This document shows positions 37,213 to 48,944 of a DNA stretch of 64,000 nucleotides, one piece after another (position 1 is the stretch's first letter; each line of letters begins with the position of its first letter). The stretch spans positions 458,501 through 522,500 of the forward strand of contig JAUIRK010001046.1 of the NCBI GenBank assembly GCA_030549495.1, read 5' to 3'. Origin of the DNA: Nectonema munidae (lineage: Eukaryota; Nematomorpha; Nectonematoida; Nectonematidae). The translations under genes and the position numbers were made by a program. Under the pieces are notes generated by a model. The model was not told the DNA's origin. It did not search any database and was given only the letters and a program-made list of their open reading frames with translations.

Positions 37213-37367
37213 TTATTTGGATCCTTTTCCAGCAAGTTGACTCTTTTGTCCTTGGATTGCTATTGTTAAAGAAAGAAGAAAATTATTCTTATTCTTCAAA
37301 GAAACATTGGAATCTGAAATAATCATACCTTGGAAGGACATCCATTGTGCGATGGCAACATTAGAGC
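37213..37367 (-). CDS. Candidate two last exons of an unrecognised host gene
   Basis: On the minus strand an acceptor TTTTTCCAG at 37368 opens a 39-bp exon (37329-37367). This is followed by GTATG, a 69-bp intron (37260-37328) ending in a pyrimidine-rich CTTTAACAATAG, and a 47-bp coding exon ending in TAA (37213-37259). The phases agree: the first exon starts with two bases and ends with one, and the second starts with two. The joined peptide would be SNVAIAQWMSFQ followed by AIQGQKSQLAGKGSK. Local composition is less AT-rich than around it. No upstream exon was found and I recognise no family; short exons like these can arise by chance. Confidence 0.3.
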
Positions 37368-37624
37368 CTGGAAAAATCGTATTGTTTGAAAAAAGGAGTC
37401 AAGCAATGAGGATAGAGCATTTGATTTGTTCATAATGATGAATAATGGTATTGAAGAAAATTAATATTTATTGATCATATCCGATTTTTTCTATGAAAAT
37501 TTCTATTGATAAATAGAACAAATATTTAAATACTTTTGTTGTAAAATATAATAAGATACATCATTTAGTTAATGTTTAAAAACGTGATTCTTCAAAAAAT
37601 TTGTCGCAAATATATTCAATTAAA

Positions 37625-37720
37625 TCAGTCTTTCTTAACCGGTGGGGAATTCCCTACTAGTGGGGAATGGTGATGTTGCTAAGTGGGGAATTCCATCGAT
37701 TTGTGTCGCCTAAAAAATTT
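37625..37720 (+). mobile_element. hAT-type terminus without visible partner
   Basis: CAGTCTTTCTTAACC followed by repeated TGGGGAATTCC/TGGGGAATGG motifs, similar in design to the hAT terminus at 33921. No right end or transposase follows before 38850, so this may be a one-ended relic or an element with a diverged right end. Confidence 0.4.
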
Positions 37721-38856
37721 CTATTTTAAAATTTCCGACAAAACATGAAAGTAACTATAGCATCACACTGAGCATTTCCAATATGCCAAACATAAAAAAA
37801 TCACTTCTCCATCCATATCTTGGAACACACACAGCAATGAGCCCAGTCTTGCATATAAATTGGCGTAAGCACACACAGCACTATCATCATTCTCCAATCA
37901 TCATTACACACTGATTGCTTCTTAGTTAGTTATTACTTTATTCATTCGTTTTCTCCCATCACTGACATATTTCATCATTTTGCTGATCTATCAAGCATTT
38001 GTTTTGCTTTTAATCCATTTTTTTCCTTTGCACTTAAATTTACGTAAGCATTCCCCTTTGTTTTACGATTTGCCTCACTTTAACATTTTTTAAATTTATT
38101 ATGCTCACCCCAAAAATTTTTGATAAAAATTATTTTATTTTATGTATAGTTAATTTTTTTTATATTAACGATTAATTGATAGTTAATTTCGATTAAATCA
38201 AAGCATCAGTACATCTGCGAACAAATTAATTGAACAAAATATCTTTCATTTGAAAATTAAATTTAAGGAGTGTACGTTTTCGTTAATCTTTTACTTTACG
38301 GTTCCGTCAATCAAAAAATTTTTCTGACAAATTATTAGCTGTTGTGATGTCAATCAAACTATATAATTTTTAAGTAGTTTTAATATATAGATAATGCTAT
38401 AAAGCATAAAAATTACAGCATACATCTAAATGAATAAATAATATATTTATTTTACACTACTTAGTAAACAAACATTTGATACAAAAATTGATTAAAAACT
38501 TTTTTTTATGGTATTCAAACTATAATAGAATTTCATTGAATATATTTTACTAAGAATTCTAGATCTAACCTATATAAAACTATGTCAGTAAATTTAAAAA
38601 AGATAGAAAATTTACAACATAAAAAACATTTTTTAGAATTCAAAAATTATAATAAAATTTTGTTGAATATATTTTACTAAAGATATAATTTACAAAAAAT
38701 AAGTGAGTAAATTAAAAAAAATTTTTTAAAAGTTAAAAATAAAAATACATATGTACTTTATTTCTGTTCAATACTCGAGGTTACATAATTCCTTCAAAGA
38801 GTTTAAAAACAAAGTGAAGCACAAAAGAATATTAATGTATAGTTTTATTAACTATT
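37721..38856. other. AT-rich stretch, nothing recognised
   Basis: Only AT-rich DNA with short direct similarities (AGAATTTCATTGAATATATT at 38528 and a close variant at 38652). It could be the body of the one-ended hAT relic. Confidence 0.4.
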
Positions 38857-39520
38857 TTAAAAATCCAATTTATCCTTCATGAAATAAAGACTAGAAGTTT
38901 CAATTTTTAGATAAAATTTCGTGTTGACTCAGAGTAGTCAGTAATTGCCTTCTCTTCTGAAGAAAGTGAAACAATTATTGATGTAGGTCGTAGGAAAACA
39001 AATTTGTTATGCTCGTATCAAAACATCTCATCAATTTATAGCAAAACACACAGAGCTTGTGTCTGATCGATTTGCGTATAACGTTTGTATTTTTGTTGTG
39101 TGGTTCTGGTTGTATTCGTATAAGATGTTTCGCTCAGCAAAGATAGCAACACGCTTATGTGCACTGATTCATAAGTTTTGTATGGGTTTGAATAACAAAA
39201 TCATTCTTTTGTAGTTTACTTGATACCACACATATGCATCCAAACAAATAAAAAACAACACACGGAAAATATAACCAAATTCACCCACATATGCTACACT
39301 CGCTCGATCAGACATGTATAATTTGAGAGTTGTTTTGATACGAGCGTAGGAAGTATATTTTCTCTGATCATCTGTTCTATCAATTCATTTTCATGTGAAA
39401 TGAATGAACTTACGGATACTACTCTGAGTGAGAATACAATTTTATCTGAAAATTGGAATTTTTCTTCTCTGTTAAAAGTTTTAAATTCAAATGGTAAATT
39501 AGAAATTTTAAAATGGTTTG
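38857..39520. repeat. Large imperfect inverted repeat overlapping the Merlin 5' part
   Basis: The left arm (about 38857-39100) is the reverse complement of the right arm (about 39255-39520). Matching pairs include ACTCAGAGTAGT (38927) with ACTACTCTGAGT (39418), ATGCTCGTATCAAAACA (39009) with TGTTTTGATACGAGCGT (39331), and TGTCTGATCGA (39060) with TCGATCAGACA (39304). TTTAGATAAAATT pairs with AATTTTATCTGAAA, and CTATTTTAAAAA with TTTTAAAATGG. The loop is about 150 bp. The right arm leads directly into the Merlin transposase, so the simplest reading is two element 5' ends placed head to head. Confidence 0.65.
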
Positions 39521-39990
39521 CTTCGGACAAAATTCTTTTAAATATTTTCCAATGCAATGATTGCCTACAAAAATCGTAAATTTTGATCTGATGGATATTG
39601 TTGGAAATGTTATGTTTGTGGTAAAAAAAGACAGTCTCTTTCAGGATCTTTTTTTTTGCAAAAAGCCCCCTCACCTTAAATTCTATGATTTTGTTCATAT
39701 GTGGATGGTGTCGTGACTATTCATTAGACGCTATTATTCATGAAGCATCTATTGGAAGTAGACGAACTGCTGTAGACTGAGCTAATTTTTGTAGAGAGAT
39801 TGCTACAAGTTGGGTTGAAAGAAATTGTCTAACTTGGAGGTTTTGATGAAAACTTTGAACAAATTATAGTAGAAATTGATGAAAGCAAGTTTTTTCATAG
39901 AAAATATCACAGAGGTACTTGGAGAGAAGGTCATTGGGTGTTTAGAGCAATTGAAAGAAATAGTAAGAAATAGTAATAATTTTTTGATAT
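39430..39990 (+). pseudogene. Merlin (ISXO2/IS1016-like) transposase remnant
   Basis: There is a zinc-ribbon pair at FQCNDCLQ (about 39545-39570) and CYVCGKKRQSLSGSFFLQK (about 39606-39665). DYSLDAIIHEASIGSRRTAV (about 39715-39775) and ANFCREIATSWVER (about 39781-39822) follow. Then comes FEQIIVEIDESKFFHRKYHRG (about 39855-39915), holding the first catalytic Asp of the ISXO2-like DDE fold, and GHWVFRAIERN (about 39930-39962). Stops and two or three frame changes separate the blocks. The remaining catalytic residues and the right end are absent because the minisatellite begins at about 40010. A dead fragment of a cut-and-paste DNA transposon. Confidence 0.8.
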
Positions 39991-40009
39991 ATTTTTGAAT
40001 AATTTTTTG

Positions 40010-43000
40010 ATAGATGCCCTCTTAAGCCTGTGTTTTAGTACTCCCTCATTCTGTTTGCCTACCTGTGTTTAAGTTCTCCTTATTTGTGGCTAACCGTGTT
40101 TGTGTGCTCCCTGTTGATTGAGTGCTCGTCCTTTGTTCCTGCCTGAGTTTGAGTGCTCCCTGTTTTTGCCTGTATGTGTTTGAGTGCTTCCTCTGTCTGA
40201 GTGCCCTCTCTTGGTGCTTGCCTGGGTTAAAGTGCTCCCTTTTTGTGCCTTTCTCTGTTTAAGTGCTCCCTGTTTGTGCATGCCTGTGTTTAAGTCTCCC
40301 TTTTGTGCCTGCGTGTGTTGGGTTCTCCCTGTTTGAGTGCTCCCTGTTGGTGCCTGCCTATGTTTAAGTGCTCCCTGTTTCTGCTTGCCTATTGTTTAAG
40401 TCCTACCTGTGTTTAAGTGCTCCTTGTTTGTTCCTGACCGTGTTTGGGTGCTCCCTGTTGATTCAGTGCTCGTTGTTTGTTCCTGTCTGTGTTTAAGTGC
40501 TCCCTGTTTTTGCCTGTATGCGCTTGAGTGCTCGTCATTTGTTAGTGCCTGTGTTTGAGTGCTCCCTGTTTTTGCCTGTATGTGCTTGAGTGCTTCCTGT
40601 TTGTGCCTTCCTGTGTCTGAGTGCCCTCTGTTGGTGCTTGCCTGTGTTTAAGTGCTCCCTTTTTATGCCTGACTCTGTTTTAGTGCTCCCTATTTGAGCC
40701 TGCTTGTGTTTGAGTGCTTCCTTTTTGTGCCTGCCTGTGTTATAGTGCCCAATGTTTGTGCCTGCCTGTTGTTTAAGTGCTCCCTGTTTGTGTCTGCCTG
40801 TGTTTGAGTGCTCCATATTTGTGCCTGCTTGTGTTTAAGTGCCCGCCTGTGTTTGAGTCCTTCTTGTTTGTGCGTTCTTGTGTTTGTGTGGCCCCTGTTG
40901 GTGCTTGCCTGTGTTAAAATGCTCTCTTTTTGTGAATGAATCTATTTAAGTGCTGCCTGTTTGTGCGTGTGTGTGTTTAAGTGTTCCCTTTTGTGCCTGC
41001 CTGTGTTTAAGTCCTCGCTGTTTGTGCCTGCCTGTGTTTGAGTGCTCCCTGGTTGAACTTGCCTGTCTTAAGTGCTGTGTTTGTGTCTACCTGTGTTATA
41101 GTTCTCCATGTTTGAGTGCCTCCTGTTTTTGCTTGCTTGTGCCTTTCTGTGTTTGAATGTCCCCTGTTGGTGCTTGTCTGTGTTAAAGTGCTCCCTTTGT
41201 GTGCTTGTCTCTGTTTAAGTGTTCCCTGTTTCTGCCTGCGTGTGTTTAAGTCCTCTCTGTAAGTGCCTGCCTGTGTTTGAGTGCTCCCTGTTTGAGCCTG
41301 CCTGTGTTTGAGGACTCCTTATTTGTGTCTGCCTGTGTTATAGTACCCCATGTTTGTGCCTGCCTCTGTTTGAGTGCCTCCTGTTTTCCATGCATGTTGT
41401 TTAAGTGCTTTCTGTTTGTGCCTTCCTGTGTTTGAGTGCCCTCTGTTGGTGCTTGCCTGTGTTAAAGTGCTCCCTTTTTGTGCCTGAATCTGTTTAAGTG
41501 CTCCCTGTTTGTGCTTGCATGTGTTTAAGTGTCCCCTGCTTGTGCATGCCTGTGTTCAAGTCCTTCCTGTTTGTGCCTGTCTGTGTTTGAGTGCTCCCTG
41601 TTTGAGCCTGCCTGTGTTTAAGTGCTCCTTGTTTGTGCCTGCCTGGTTGGTCCCCGTTGTCCGGGGCTGCCTGTGTTTAAGTGCCCCTGTTTGTGCCTGC
41701 TTGTGTTTGAGTGCTTGGTGTGTTGGCCTGTTTGGCTGTTGTTTAAGTGCTCCCTGTTTGTGCTGCCTGTGTTTGAGTGCCCCATGTTTGTGCCTGCCTG
41801 TGTTTGAGTGCCCCTGTTGGTGTTTGTTTGTGTGTGTTTAGCCTGTTGTGTGCCTGCTTCTGTTTGAGTGCTTCCTGTTTGTGCCTTTCTGTGTTTAAGT
41901 GCTCCCTGTTTGTGCCTGCCTGTGTTTAAGTGCTCCCTGTTTGTGCCTGTCTCTGTTTAATTGCTCCCTGTTTGTGCCTGCCTGTGTTTAAGTCCCCCCT
42001 GTTTGTGCCTGCGTGTGTTTGGGTTCTCCTGTTTGAGCCTGCCTGTGTTTGAGTGCTCCTGTTTGTGCCTGCCTGTGTTTTAGTGCCCCTCATCTGTTGG
42101 TGCTTGCCTGTGTTTAAGTTCTCCTCTTTTGTGCCTGTCTCTGTTTAAGTGCTCCCTGTTTGTGCTTGTGTGTTTATCGTCCCTGTTTGTGCCTGCCTCT
42201 GTTTGGCTCCTGTTTTGCCTGTTTGTGTTTGAGTGCTTCTGTGTTTGAGTGCCCCCTGTTGGTGCTTGCCTGTGTTAAAGTGCCCCTTGTTTGTGCCTGC
42301 TCTGTTTGAGTGTCTCCTGTTTTCTGCTTGTTTGTGTTTCTGTGTCCTCCTGTGTTTGGTGCCCTCTGTTGGTGCTTGCCTGTATTAAAGTGCTCCCTTT
42401 GTGTGCCTGTCTCTGTTTAAGTGCTCCCTGTTTGTGCTTGCATGTGTTTAAGTGTCCCCTGTTTGTGCCTGCCTGTGTTTAAGTCCTTCTTGTTTGTTCC
42501 TGCCTGTGTTTGAGTGCTCCCTGTTTGGGCTGCCTGTGTTTAAGTGCTCCTTGTTTGTCTGCCTGTGTTTCCCCATGTTTGTCCTTTGTGCTTGCTCCTG
42601 TGTTTGAGTGCCCCTTTGGCTTGCCTGTGTTAAAGTGCTCCCTTTTTGTGCCTGTCTCTGTTCAAGTGCTCCCTGTTTGTCCCTGCCTGTGTTTAAGTCC
42701 TCCCTCTTAGTGCCTGCGTGTGTTTGGGTTCTCCCTGTTGGTGCCTGCCTGTGTTTAAGTGCTCCCTGTTTGCCTGCTTGCTTAGTGCCTGTTTAGTCCT
42801 ACCTGTGTTTAAGTGCTCCTTGTTTGTGCCTGACCGTGTTTGTGTGCTCCCTGTTGATTGAGTCCTCCCTGTTTTTGCCTTGTATAGCTTCTTCTGTTTG
42901 AGTGCCTGTGTTTGAGTGCTCCCTGTTTTTGCCTGCATGTGTTTTAGTGCTTCCTGTTTGGGCCTTCCTGTGTTTGAGTGCCCTTTGTTGGTGCTTGCCT

Positions 43001-43300
43001 GTGTTAAAGTGCTCCCTTTTTGTGCCTGTCTCTGTTTGAGTGCTCCCTGTTTGGCCCTGCGTGTTGAGTCTCCTTTTTGTGCCTGCCTCTGTTTAAGTGC
43101 TCCCTGTTTGTGCCTGCCTGTGTTTAAGTCTCCCTGTTTGTGCCTGCCTGTGTGTTGGGTTCTCCCGAGGGCCCTGTTGGTGCCTGCCTATGTTTTAGTG
43201 CTCCCTGTTTCTGCTTGCCTTTGTTAGTCCTACCTGTGTTTAAGTGCTCCTTGTTTGTTGCTGACCGTGTTTGGGTGCTCCCTGTTGATTGAGTGCTCGT
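40010..43300 (+). repeat. Diverged left edge of the minisatellite
   Basis: The same 31-bp units without a clear 2-kb order. The HOR landmark TGTTTTAGTACTCCCTCATT is seen at 40031 and then not again until 44881. From about 41640 to 43150 many units are shortened or fused (for example near 42170-42360 and 42590-42620), giving irregular spacing. Confidence 0.8.
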
Positions 43301-44880
43301 TGTTTGTTCCTGTCTGTGTTTAAGTGCTCCCTGTTTTTGCCTGTATGCGCTTGAGTGTTCGTTTGTTAGTGCCTTGTTGAGTGCTCTGTTTTTGCCTGTA
43401 TGTGTTTGAGTGCTTCCTGTGTCTGAGTGCCCTCTGTTGGTGCTTGCCTGTGTTTAAGTGCTCCCTTTTTATGCCTGACTCTGTTTTAGTGCTCCCAGTT
43501 TGAGCCTGCTTGTGTTTGAGTGCTTCCTTTTTGTGTCTGCCTTTGTTATAGTGCCCAATGTTTGTGCCTGCCTGTTGTTGTGCTCCCTGTTTGTGTCTGC
43601 CTGTGTTTGAGTGCCTCATATTTGTGCCTGCTTGTGTTTAAGTGCCTGCATGTGTTTGAGTCGTTCTTGTTTGTGCGTTCCTGTGTTTGAGTGGCCCCTG
43701 TTGGTGCTGAATGAATCTATTTAAGTGCTGCCTGTTTGTGGTTGTGTGTGTTTAATTATTCCCGGTTTGTGCCTGCCTGTGTTTAAGTCCTCCCTGTTTG
43801 TCCCTGCCTGTGTTTGAGTGCTCCCTGGTTGAACCAGCCTGTGTTGAATGCTGTGTTTGTGTCCTGTGTTATAGTTCTCCATGTTTGAGTGCCTCCTGTT
43901 TTTGCTTGCTTGTGCCTTCCTGTGTTTGAATGTCCCCTGTTGGTGCTTGCCTGTGTTAAAGTGCTCCCTTTGTGTGCCTGTCTCTGATTAAGTGTTCCCT
44001 GTTTCTGCCTGCCTGTGTTTAAGTCCTCCCTTTACGTGCCTGCCTGTGTTTGAGTGCTCCCTGTTTGAGCCTGTCTGTGTTTGAGGACTCCTTGTTTGTG
44101 TCTACCTGTGTTATAGTACCCCATGTTTGTGCCTGCCTCTGTTTGAATGTCTCCTGTTTTCCATGCATGTTGTTTAAGTGCTTTCTGTTTGTTCCTTCCT
44201 GTGTTTGAGTGCCCTCTGTTGGTGCTTGCCTGTGTTAAAGTGGCTCCCTTTGTGTGCCTGAATCTGTTTAAGTGCTCCCAGTTTGTGCTTGCATGTGTTT
44301 AAGTGTCCCCTGCGTGTGCCTGCCTGTGTTTAAGTCCTTCTTGTTTGTTCCTGCCTGTGTTTGAGTGCTCCCTGTTTGGGCCTGCCTGTGTTTAAGTGCT
44401 CCTTGTTTGTCTGCCTGTGTTTTAGTGCCCCATGTTTGTACCTGTCTCTGTTTGAGTGCCTCCTGTTTTTGACTGCTTGTGTTTGAGTGCTTCCTTTTTG
44501 TGTCTGCCTGTGTTATAGTGCCCAATGTTTGTGCCTGCCTGTTGTTTAAGTGTCCCCTGCTTGTGCCTGCCTGTGTTTAAGTCCTTCTTGTTTGTTCCTG
44601 CCTGTGTTTGAGTGCTCCCTGTTTGGGCCTGCCTGTGTTTAAGTGCTCCTTGTTTGCCTGCTTGTGTTTGAGTGCTTCCTGTTTGTGCCTTTCTGTGTTT
44701 GAGTGCCCTTTGTAGGTGCTTGCCTGTGTTAAAGTACTAACTTTTTGTGCCTGTCTCTTTTTATGTACTCGCTATTGGTGCCTGCCTGTATTTAAGTCCA
44801 CCCTGTTCGTGCCTGCGTGTGTTAGGTTCTCCCTGTTTGAGCCTGACTGTGTTTGAGTGCTCCCTGTTGGTGCCTGCCTG
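43300..44880 (+). repeat. Higher-order repeat, incomplete first copy
   Basis: Matches the 3' three quarters of the 2-kb unit seen downstream (for example CTGAATGAATCTATTTAAGT at 43708 and CATGCATGTTGTTTAAGTGC at 44161), with more differences than the later copies have among themselves. Confidence 0.75.
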
Positions 44881-46899
44881 TGTTTTAGTACTCCCTCATT
44901 CAGTTTGCCTACCTGTGTTTAAGTTCTCCTTATTTGTGTCTAACCGTGTTTGTGTGCTCCCTGTTGTTTGAGTGCTCGTCGTTTGTTCCTGCCTGAGTTT
45001 GAGTGCTCTCTGTTTTTGCCTGTATGTGTTTGAGTGCTTCCTGTCTCTGAGTGCCCTCTGCTGGTGCTTGCCTGGATTAAAGTGCTCCCTTTTTGTGCCT
45101 TTCTCTGTTTAAGTGCTCCCTGTTTGTCCATGCCTGTGTTTAAGTTTTCCTTTTGTGCCTGCGTGTGTTGGGTTTTTCCTGTTTGAGTGCTCCCTGTTGG
45201 TGCCTGCCTATGTTTAAGTGCTCCCTGTTTCTGCTTGCCTTTGTTTAAGTCCTACCTGTGTTTAAGTGCTCCTTGTTTGTTCCTGACCGTGTTTGGGTGC
45301 TCCCTGTTGATTGAGTGCTCGTTGTTTGTTCCTGTCTGTGTTTAAGTGCTCCCTGTTTTTGCCTGTATGCGCTTGAGTGCTTCTCGTTTGTTAGTGCCTG
45401 TGTTTGAGTGCTCCCTGTTTTTGCCTATATGTGCTTGAGTGCCTTCCTGTGTCTGAGTGCTCTCTGTTGGTGCTTGCCTGTGTTTAAGTGCTCCCTTTTT
45501 ATGCCTGACTCTGTTTTAGTGCTCCCAGTTTGAGCCTGCTTGTGTTTGAGTGCTTCCTTTTTGTGTCTGCCTGTGTTATAGTGCCCAATGTTTGTGCCTG
45601 CCTGTTGTTTAAGTGCTCCCTGTTTGTGTCTGCCTGTGTTTGAGTGCCCCATATTTGTGCCTGCTTGTGTTTAAGTGCCCGCCTGTGTTTGAGTCGTTCT
45701 TGTTTGTGCGTTCCTGTGTTTGAATGGCCCCTGTTGGTGCTGAATGAATCTATTTAAGTGCTGCCTGTTTGTGGTTGTGTGTGTTTAATTATTCCCTGTT
45801 TGTGCCTGCCTGTGTTTAAGTCCTCCCTGTTTGTCCCTGACTGTGTTTGAGTGCTCCCTGGTTGAACCAGCCTGTGTTGAGTGCTGTGTTTGTGTCCTGT
45901 GTTATAGTTCTCCATGTTTGAATGCCTCCTGTTTTTGCTTGCTTGTGCCTTCCTGTGTTTGAATGTCCCCTGTTGGTGCTTGCCTGTGTTAAAGTGCTCC
46001 CTTTGTGTGCCTGTCTCTGATTAAGTGTTCCCTGTTTCTGCCTGCGTGTGTTTAAGTCCTCCCTTTACGTGCCTGCCAGTGTTTGAGTGCTCCCTGTTTG
46101 AGCCTGTCTGTGTTTGAGGACTCCTTGTTTGTGTCTACCTGTGTTATAGTACCCCATGTTTGTGCCTGCCTCTGTTTGAATGTCTCCTGTTTTCCATGCA
46201 TGTTGTTTAATTGCTTTCTGTTTGTTCCTTCCTGTGTTTGAGTGCCCTCTGTTGGTGCTTGCCTGTGTTAAAGTGCTCCCTTTTTGTGCCTGAATCTGTT
46301 TAAGTGCTCCCAGTTTGTGCTTGCATGTGTTTAAGTGTCCCCTGCTTGTGCCTGCCTGTGTTTAAGTCCTTCTTGTTTGTTCCTGCCTGTGTTTGAGTGC
46401 TCCCTGTTTGGGCCTGCCTGTGTTTAAGTGCTCCTTGTTTGTCTGCCTGTGTTTTAGTGCCCCATGTTTGTACCTGTCTCTGTTTGAGTGCCTCCTGTTT
46501 TTGCCTGCTTGTGTTTGAGTGCTTCCTTTTTGTGTCTGCCTGTGTTATAGTGCCTTTCTGTTGTTTAAGTGTCCCCTGCTTGTGCCTGCCTGTGTTTAAG
46601 TCCTTCTTGTTTGTTCCTGCCTGTGTTTGAGTGCTCCCTGTTTGGGCCTGCCTGTGTTTAAGTGCTCCTTGTTTGCCTGCTTGTGTTTGAGTGCTTCCTG
46701 TTTGTGCCTTTCTGTGTTTGAGTGCCCTTTGTAGGTGCTTGCCTGTGTTAAAGTACTAACCTTTTGTGCCTGTCTCTTTTTATGTACTCGCTATTGGTGC
46801 CTGCCTGTATTTAAGTCCACCCTGTTCGTGCCTGCGTGTGTTAGGTTCTCCCTGTTTGAGCCTGACTGTGTTTGAGTGCTCCCTGTTGGTGCCTGCCTG
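44881..46899 (+). repeat. Higher-order repeat copy H1 (2019 bp)
   Basis: Bounded by the landmark TGTTTTAGTACTCCCTCATT at 44881 and 46900. It lacks about 15 bp near 46550 that other copies have (GCCCAATGTTTGTGCC), and has a short form at the variable site near 45440. Confidence 0.85.
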
Positions 46900-48944
46900 T
46901 GTTTTAGTACTCCCTCATTCAGTTTGCCTACCTGTGTTTAAGTTCTCCTTATTTGTGTCTAACCGTGTTTGTGTGCTCCCTGTTGTTTGAGTGCTCGTCG
47001 TTTGTTCCTGCCTGAGTTTGAGTGCTCTCTGTTTTTGCCTGTATGTGTTTGAGTGCTTCCTGTGTCTGAGTGCCCTCTGCTGGTGCTTGCCTGGGTTAAA
47101 GTGCTCCCTTTTTGTGCCTTTCTCTGTTTAAGTGCTCCCTGTTTGTCCATGCCTGTGTTTAAGTCTCCCTTTTGTGCCTGCGTGTGTTGGGTTTTTCCTG
47201 TTTGAGTGCTCCCTGTTGGTGCCTGCCTATGTTTAAGTGCTCCCTGTTTCTGCTTGCCTTTGTTTAAGTCCTACCTGTGTTTAAGTGCTCCTTGTTTGTT
47301 CCTGACCGTGTTTGGGTGCTCCCTGTTGATTGAGTGCTCGTTGTTTGTTCCTGTCTGTGTTTAAGTGCTCCCTGTTTTTGCCTGTATGCGCTTGAGTGCT
47401 TCTCGTTTGTTAGTGCCTGTGTTTGAGTGCTCCCTGTTTTTGCCTATATGTGCTTGAGTGCTTCCTGTTTGTGCCTTCCTGTGTCTGAGTGCTCTCTGTT
47501 GGTGCTTGCCTGTGTTTAAGTGCTCCCTTTTTATGCCTGACTCTGTTTTAGTGCTCCCAGTTTGAGCCTGCTTGTGTTTGAGTGCTTCCTTTTTGTGTCT
47601 GCCTGTGTTATAGTGCCCAATGTTTGTGCCTGCCTGTTGTTTAAGTGCTCCCTGTTTGTGTCTGCCTGTGTTTGAGTGCCCCATATTTGTGCCTGCTTGT
47701 GTTTAAGTGCCCGCCTGTGTTTGAGTCGTTCTTGTTTGTGCGTTCCTGTGTTTGAATGGCCCCTGTTGGTGCTGAATGAATCTATTTAAGTGCTGCCTGT
47801 TTGTGGTTGTGTGTGTTTAATTATTCCCTGTTTGTGCCTGCCTGTGTTTAAGTCCTCCCTGTTTGTCCCTGACTGTGTTTGAGTGCTCCTTGGTTGAACC
47901 AGCCTGTGTTGAGTGCTGTGTTTATGTCCTGTGTTATAGTTCTCCATGTTTGAATGCCTCCTGTTTTTGCTTGCTTGTGCCTTCCTGTGTTTGAATGTCC
48001 CCTGTTGGTGCTTGCCTGTGTTAAAGTGCTCCCTTTGTGTGCTTGTCTCTGATTAAGTGTTCCCTGTTTCTGCCTGCCTGTGTTTAAGTCCTCCCTGTAC
48101 GTGCCTGCCTGTGTTTGAGTGCTCCCTGTTTGAGCCTGTCTGTGTTTGAGGACTCCTTGTTTGTGTCTACCTGTGTTATAGTACCCCATGTTTGTGCCTG
48201 CCTCTGTTTGAATGTCTCCTGTTTTCCATGCATGTTGTTTAAGTGCTTTCTGTTTGTTCCTTCCTGTGTTTGAGTGCCCTCTGTTGGTGCTTGCCTGTGT
48301 TAAAGTGCTCCCTTTTTGTGCCTGAATCTGTTTAAGTGCTCCCAGTTTGTGCTTGCATGTGTTTAAGTGTCCCCTGCTTGTGCCTGCCTGTGTTTAAGTC
48401 CTTCTTGTTTGTTCCTGCCTGTGTTTGAGTGCTCCCTGTTTGGGCCTGCCTGTGTTTAAGTGCTCCTTGTTTGTCTGCCTGTGTTTTAGTGCCCCATGTT
48501 TGTACCTGTCTCTGTTTGAGTGCCTCCTGTTTTTGCCTGCTTGTGTTTGAGTGCTTCCTTTTTGTGTCTGCCTGTGTTATAGTGCCCAATGTTTGTGCCT
48601 GCCTGTTGTTTAAGTGTCCCCTGCTTGTGCCTGCCTGTGTTTAAGTCCTTCTTGTTTGTTCCTGCCTGTGTTTGAGTGCTCCCTGTTTGGGCCTGCCTGT
48701 GTTTAAGTGCTCCTTGTTTGCCTGCTTGTGTTTGAGTGCTTCCTGTTTGTGCCTTTCTGTGTTTGAGTGCCCTTTGTAGGTGCTTGCCTGTGTTAAAGTA
48801 CTAACCTTTTGTGCCTGTCTCTTTTTATGTACTCGCTATTGGTGCCTGCCTGTATTTAAGTCCACCCTGTTCGTGCCTGCGTGTGTTAGGTTCTCCCTGT
48901 TTGAGCCTGACTGTGTTTGAGTGCTCCCTGTTGGTGCCTGCCTG
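46900..48944 (+). repeat. Higher-order repeat copy H2 (2045 bp)
   Basis: The longest copy. It keeps the full GCTTCCTGTTTGTGCCTTCC segment at the variable site near 47456-47485 and the restored segment near 48590. Otherwise it is almost identical to H3. Confidence 0.85.

Noticed and set aside
39294-39698. A 134-codon minus-strand frame
   Set aside because: It lies opposite the Merlin transposase and across one arm of the inverted repeat; the plus-strand reading explains the sequence.
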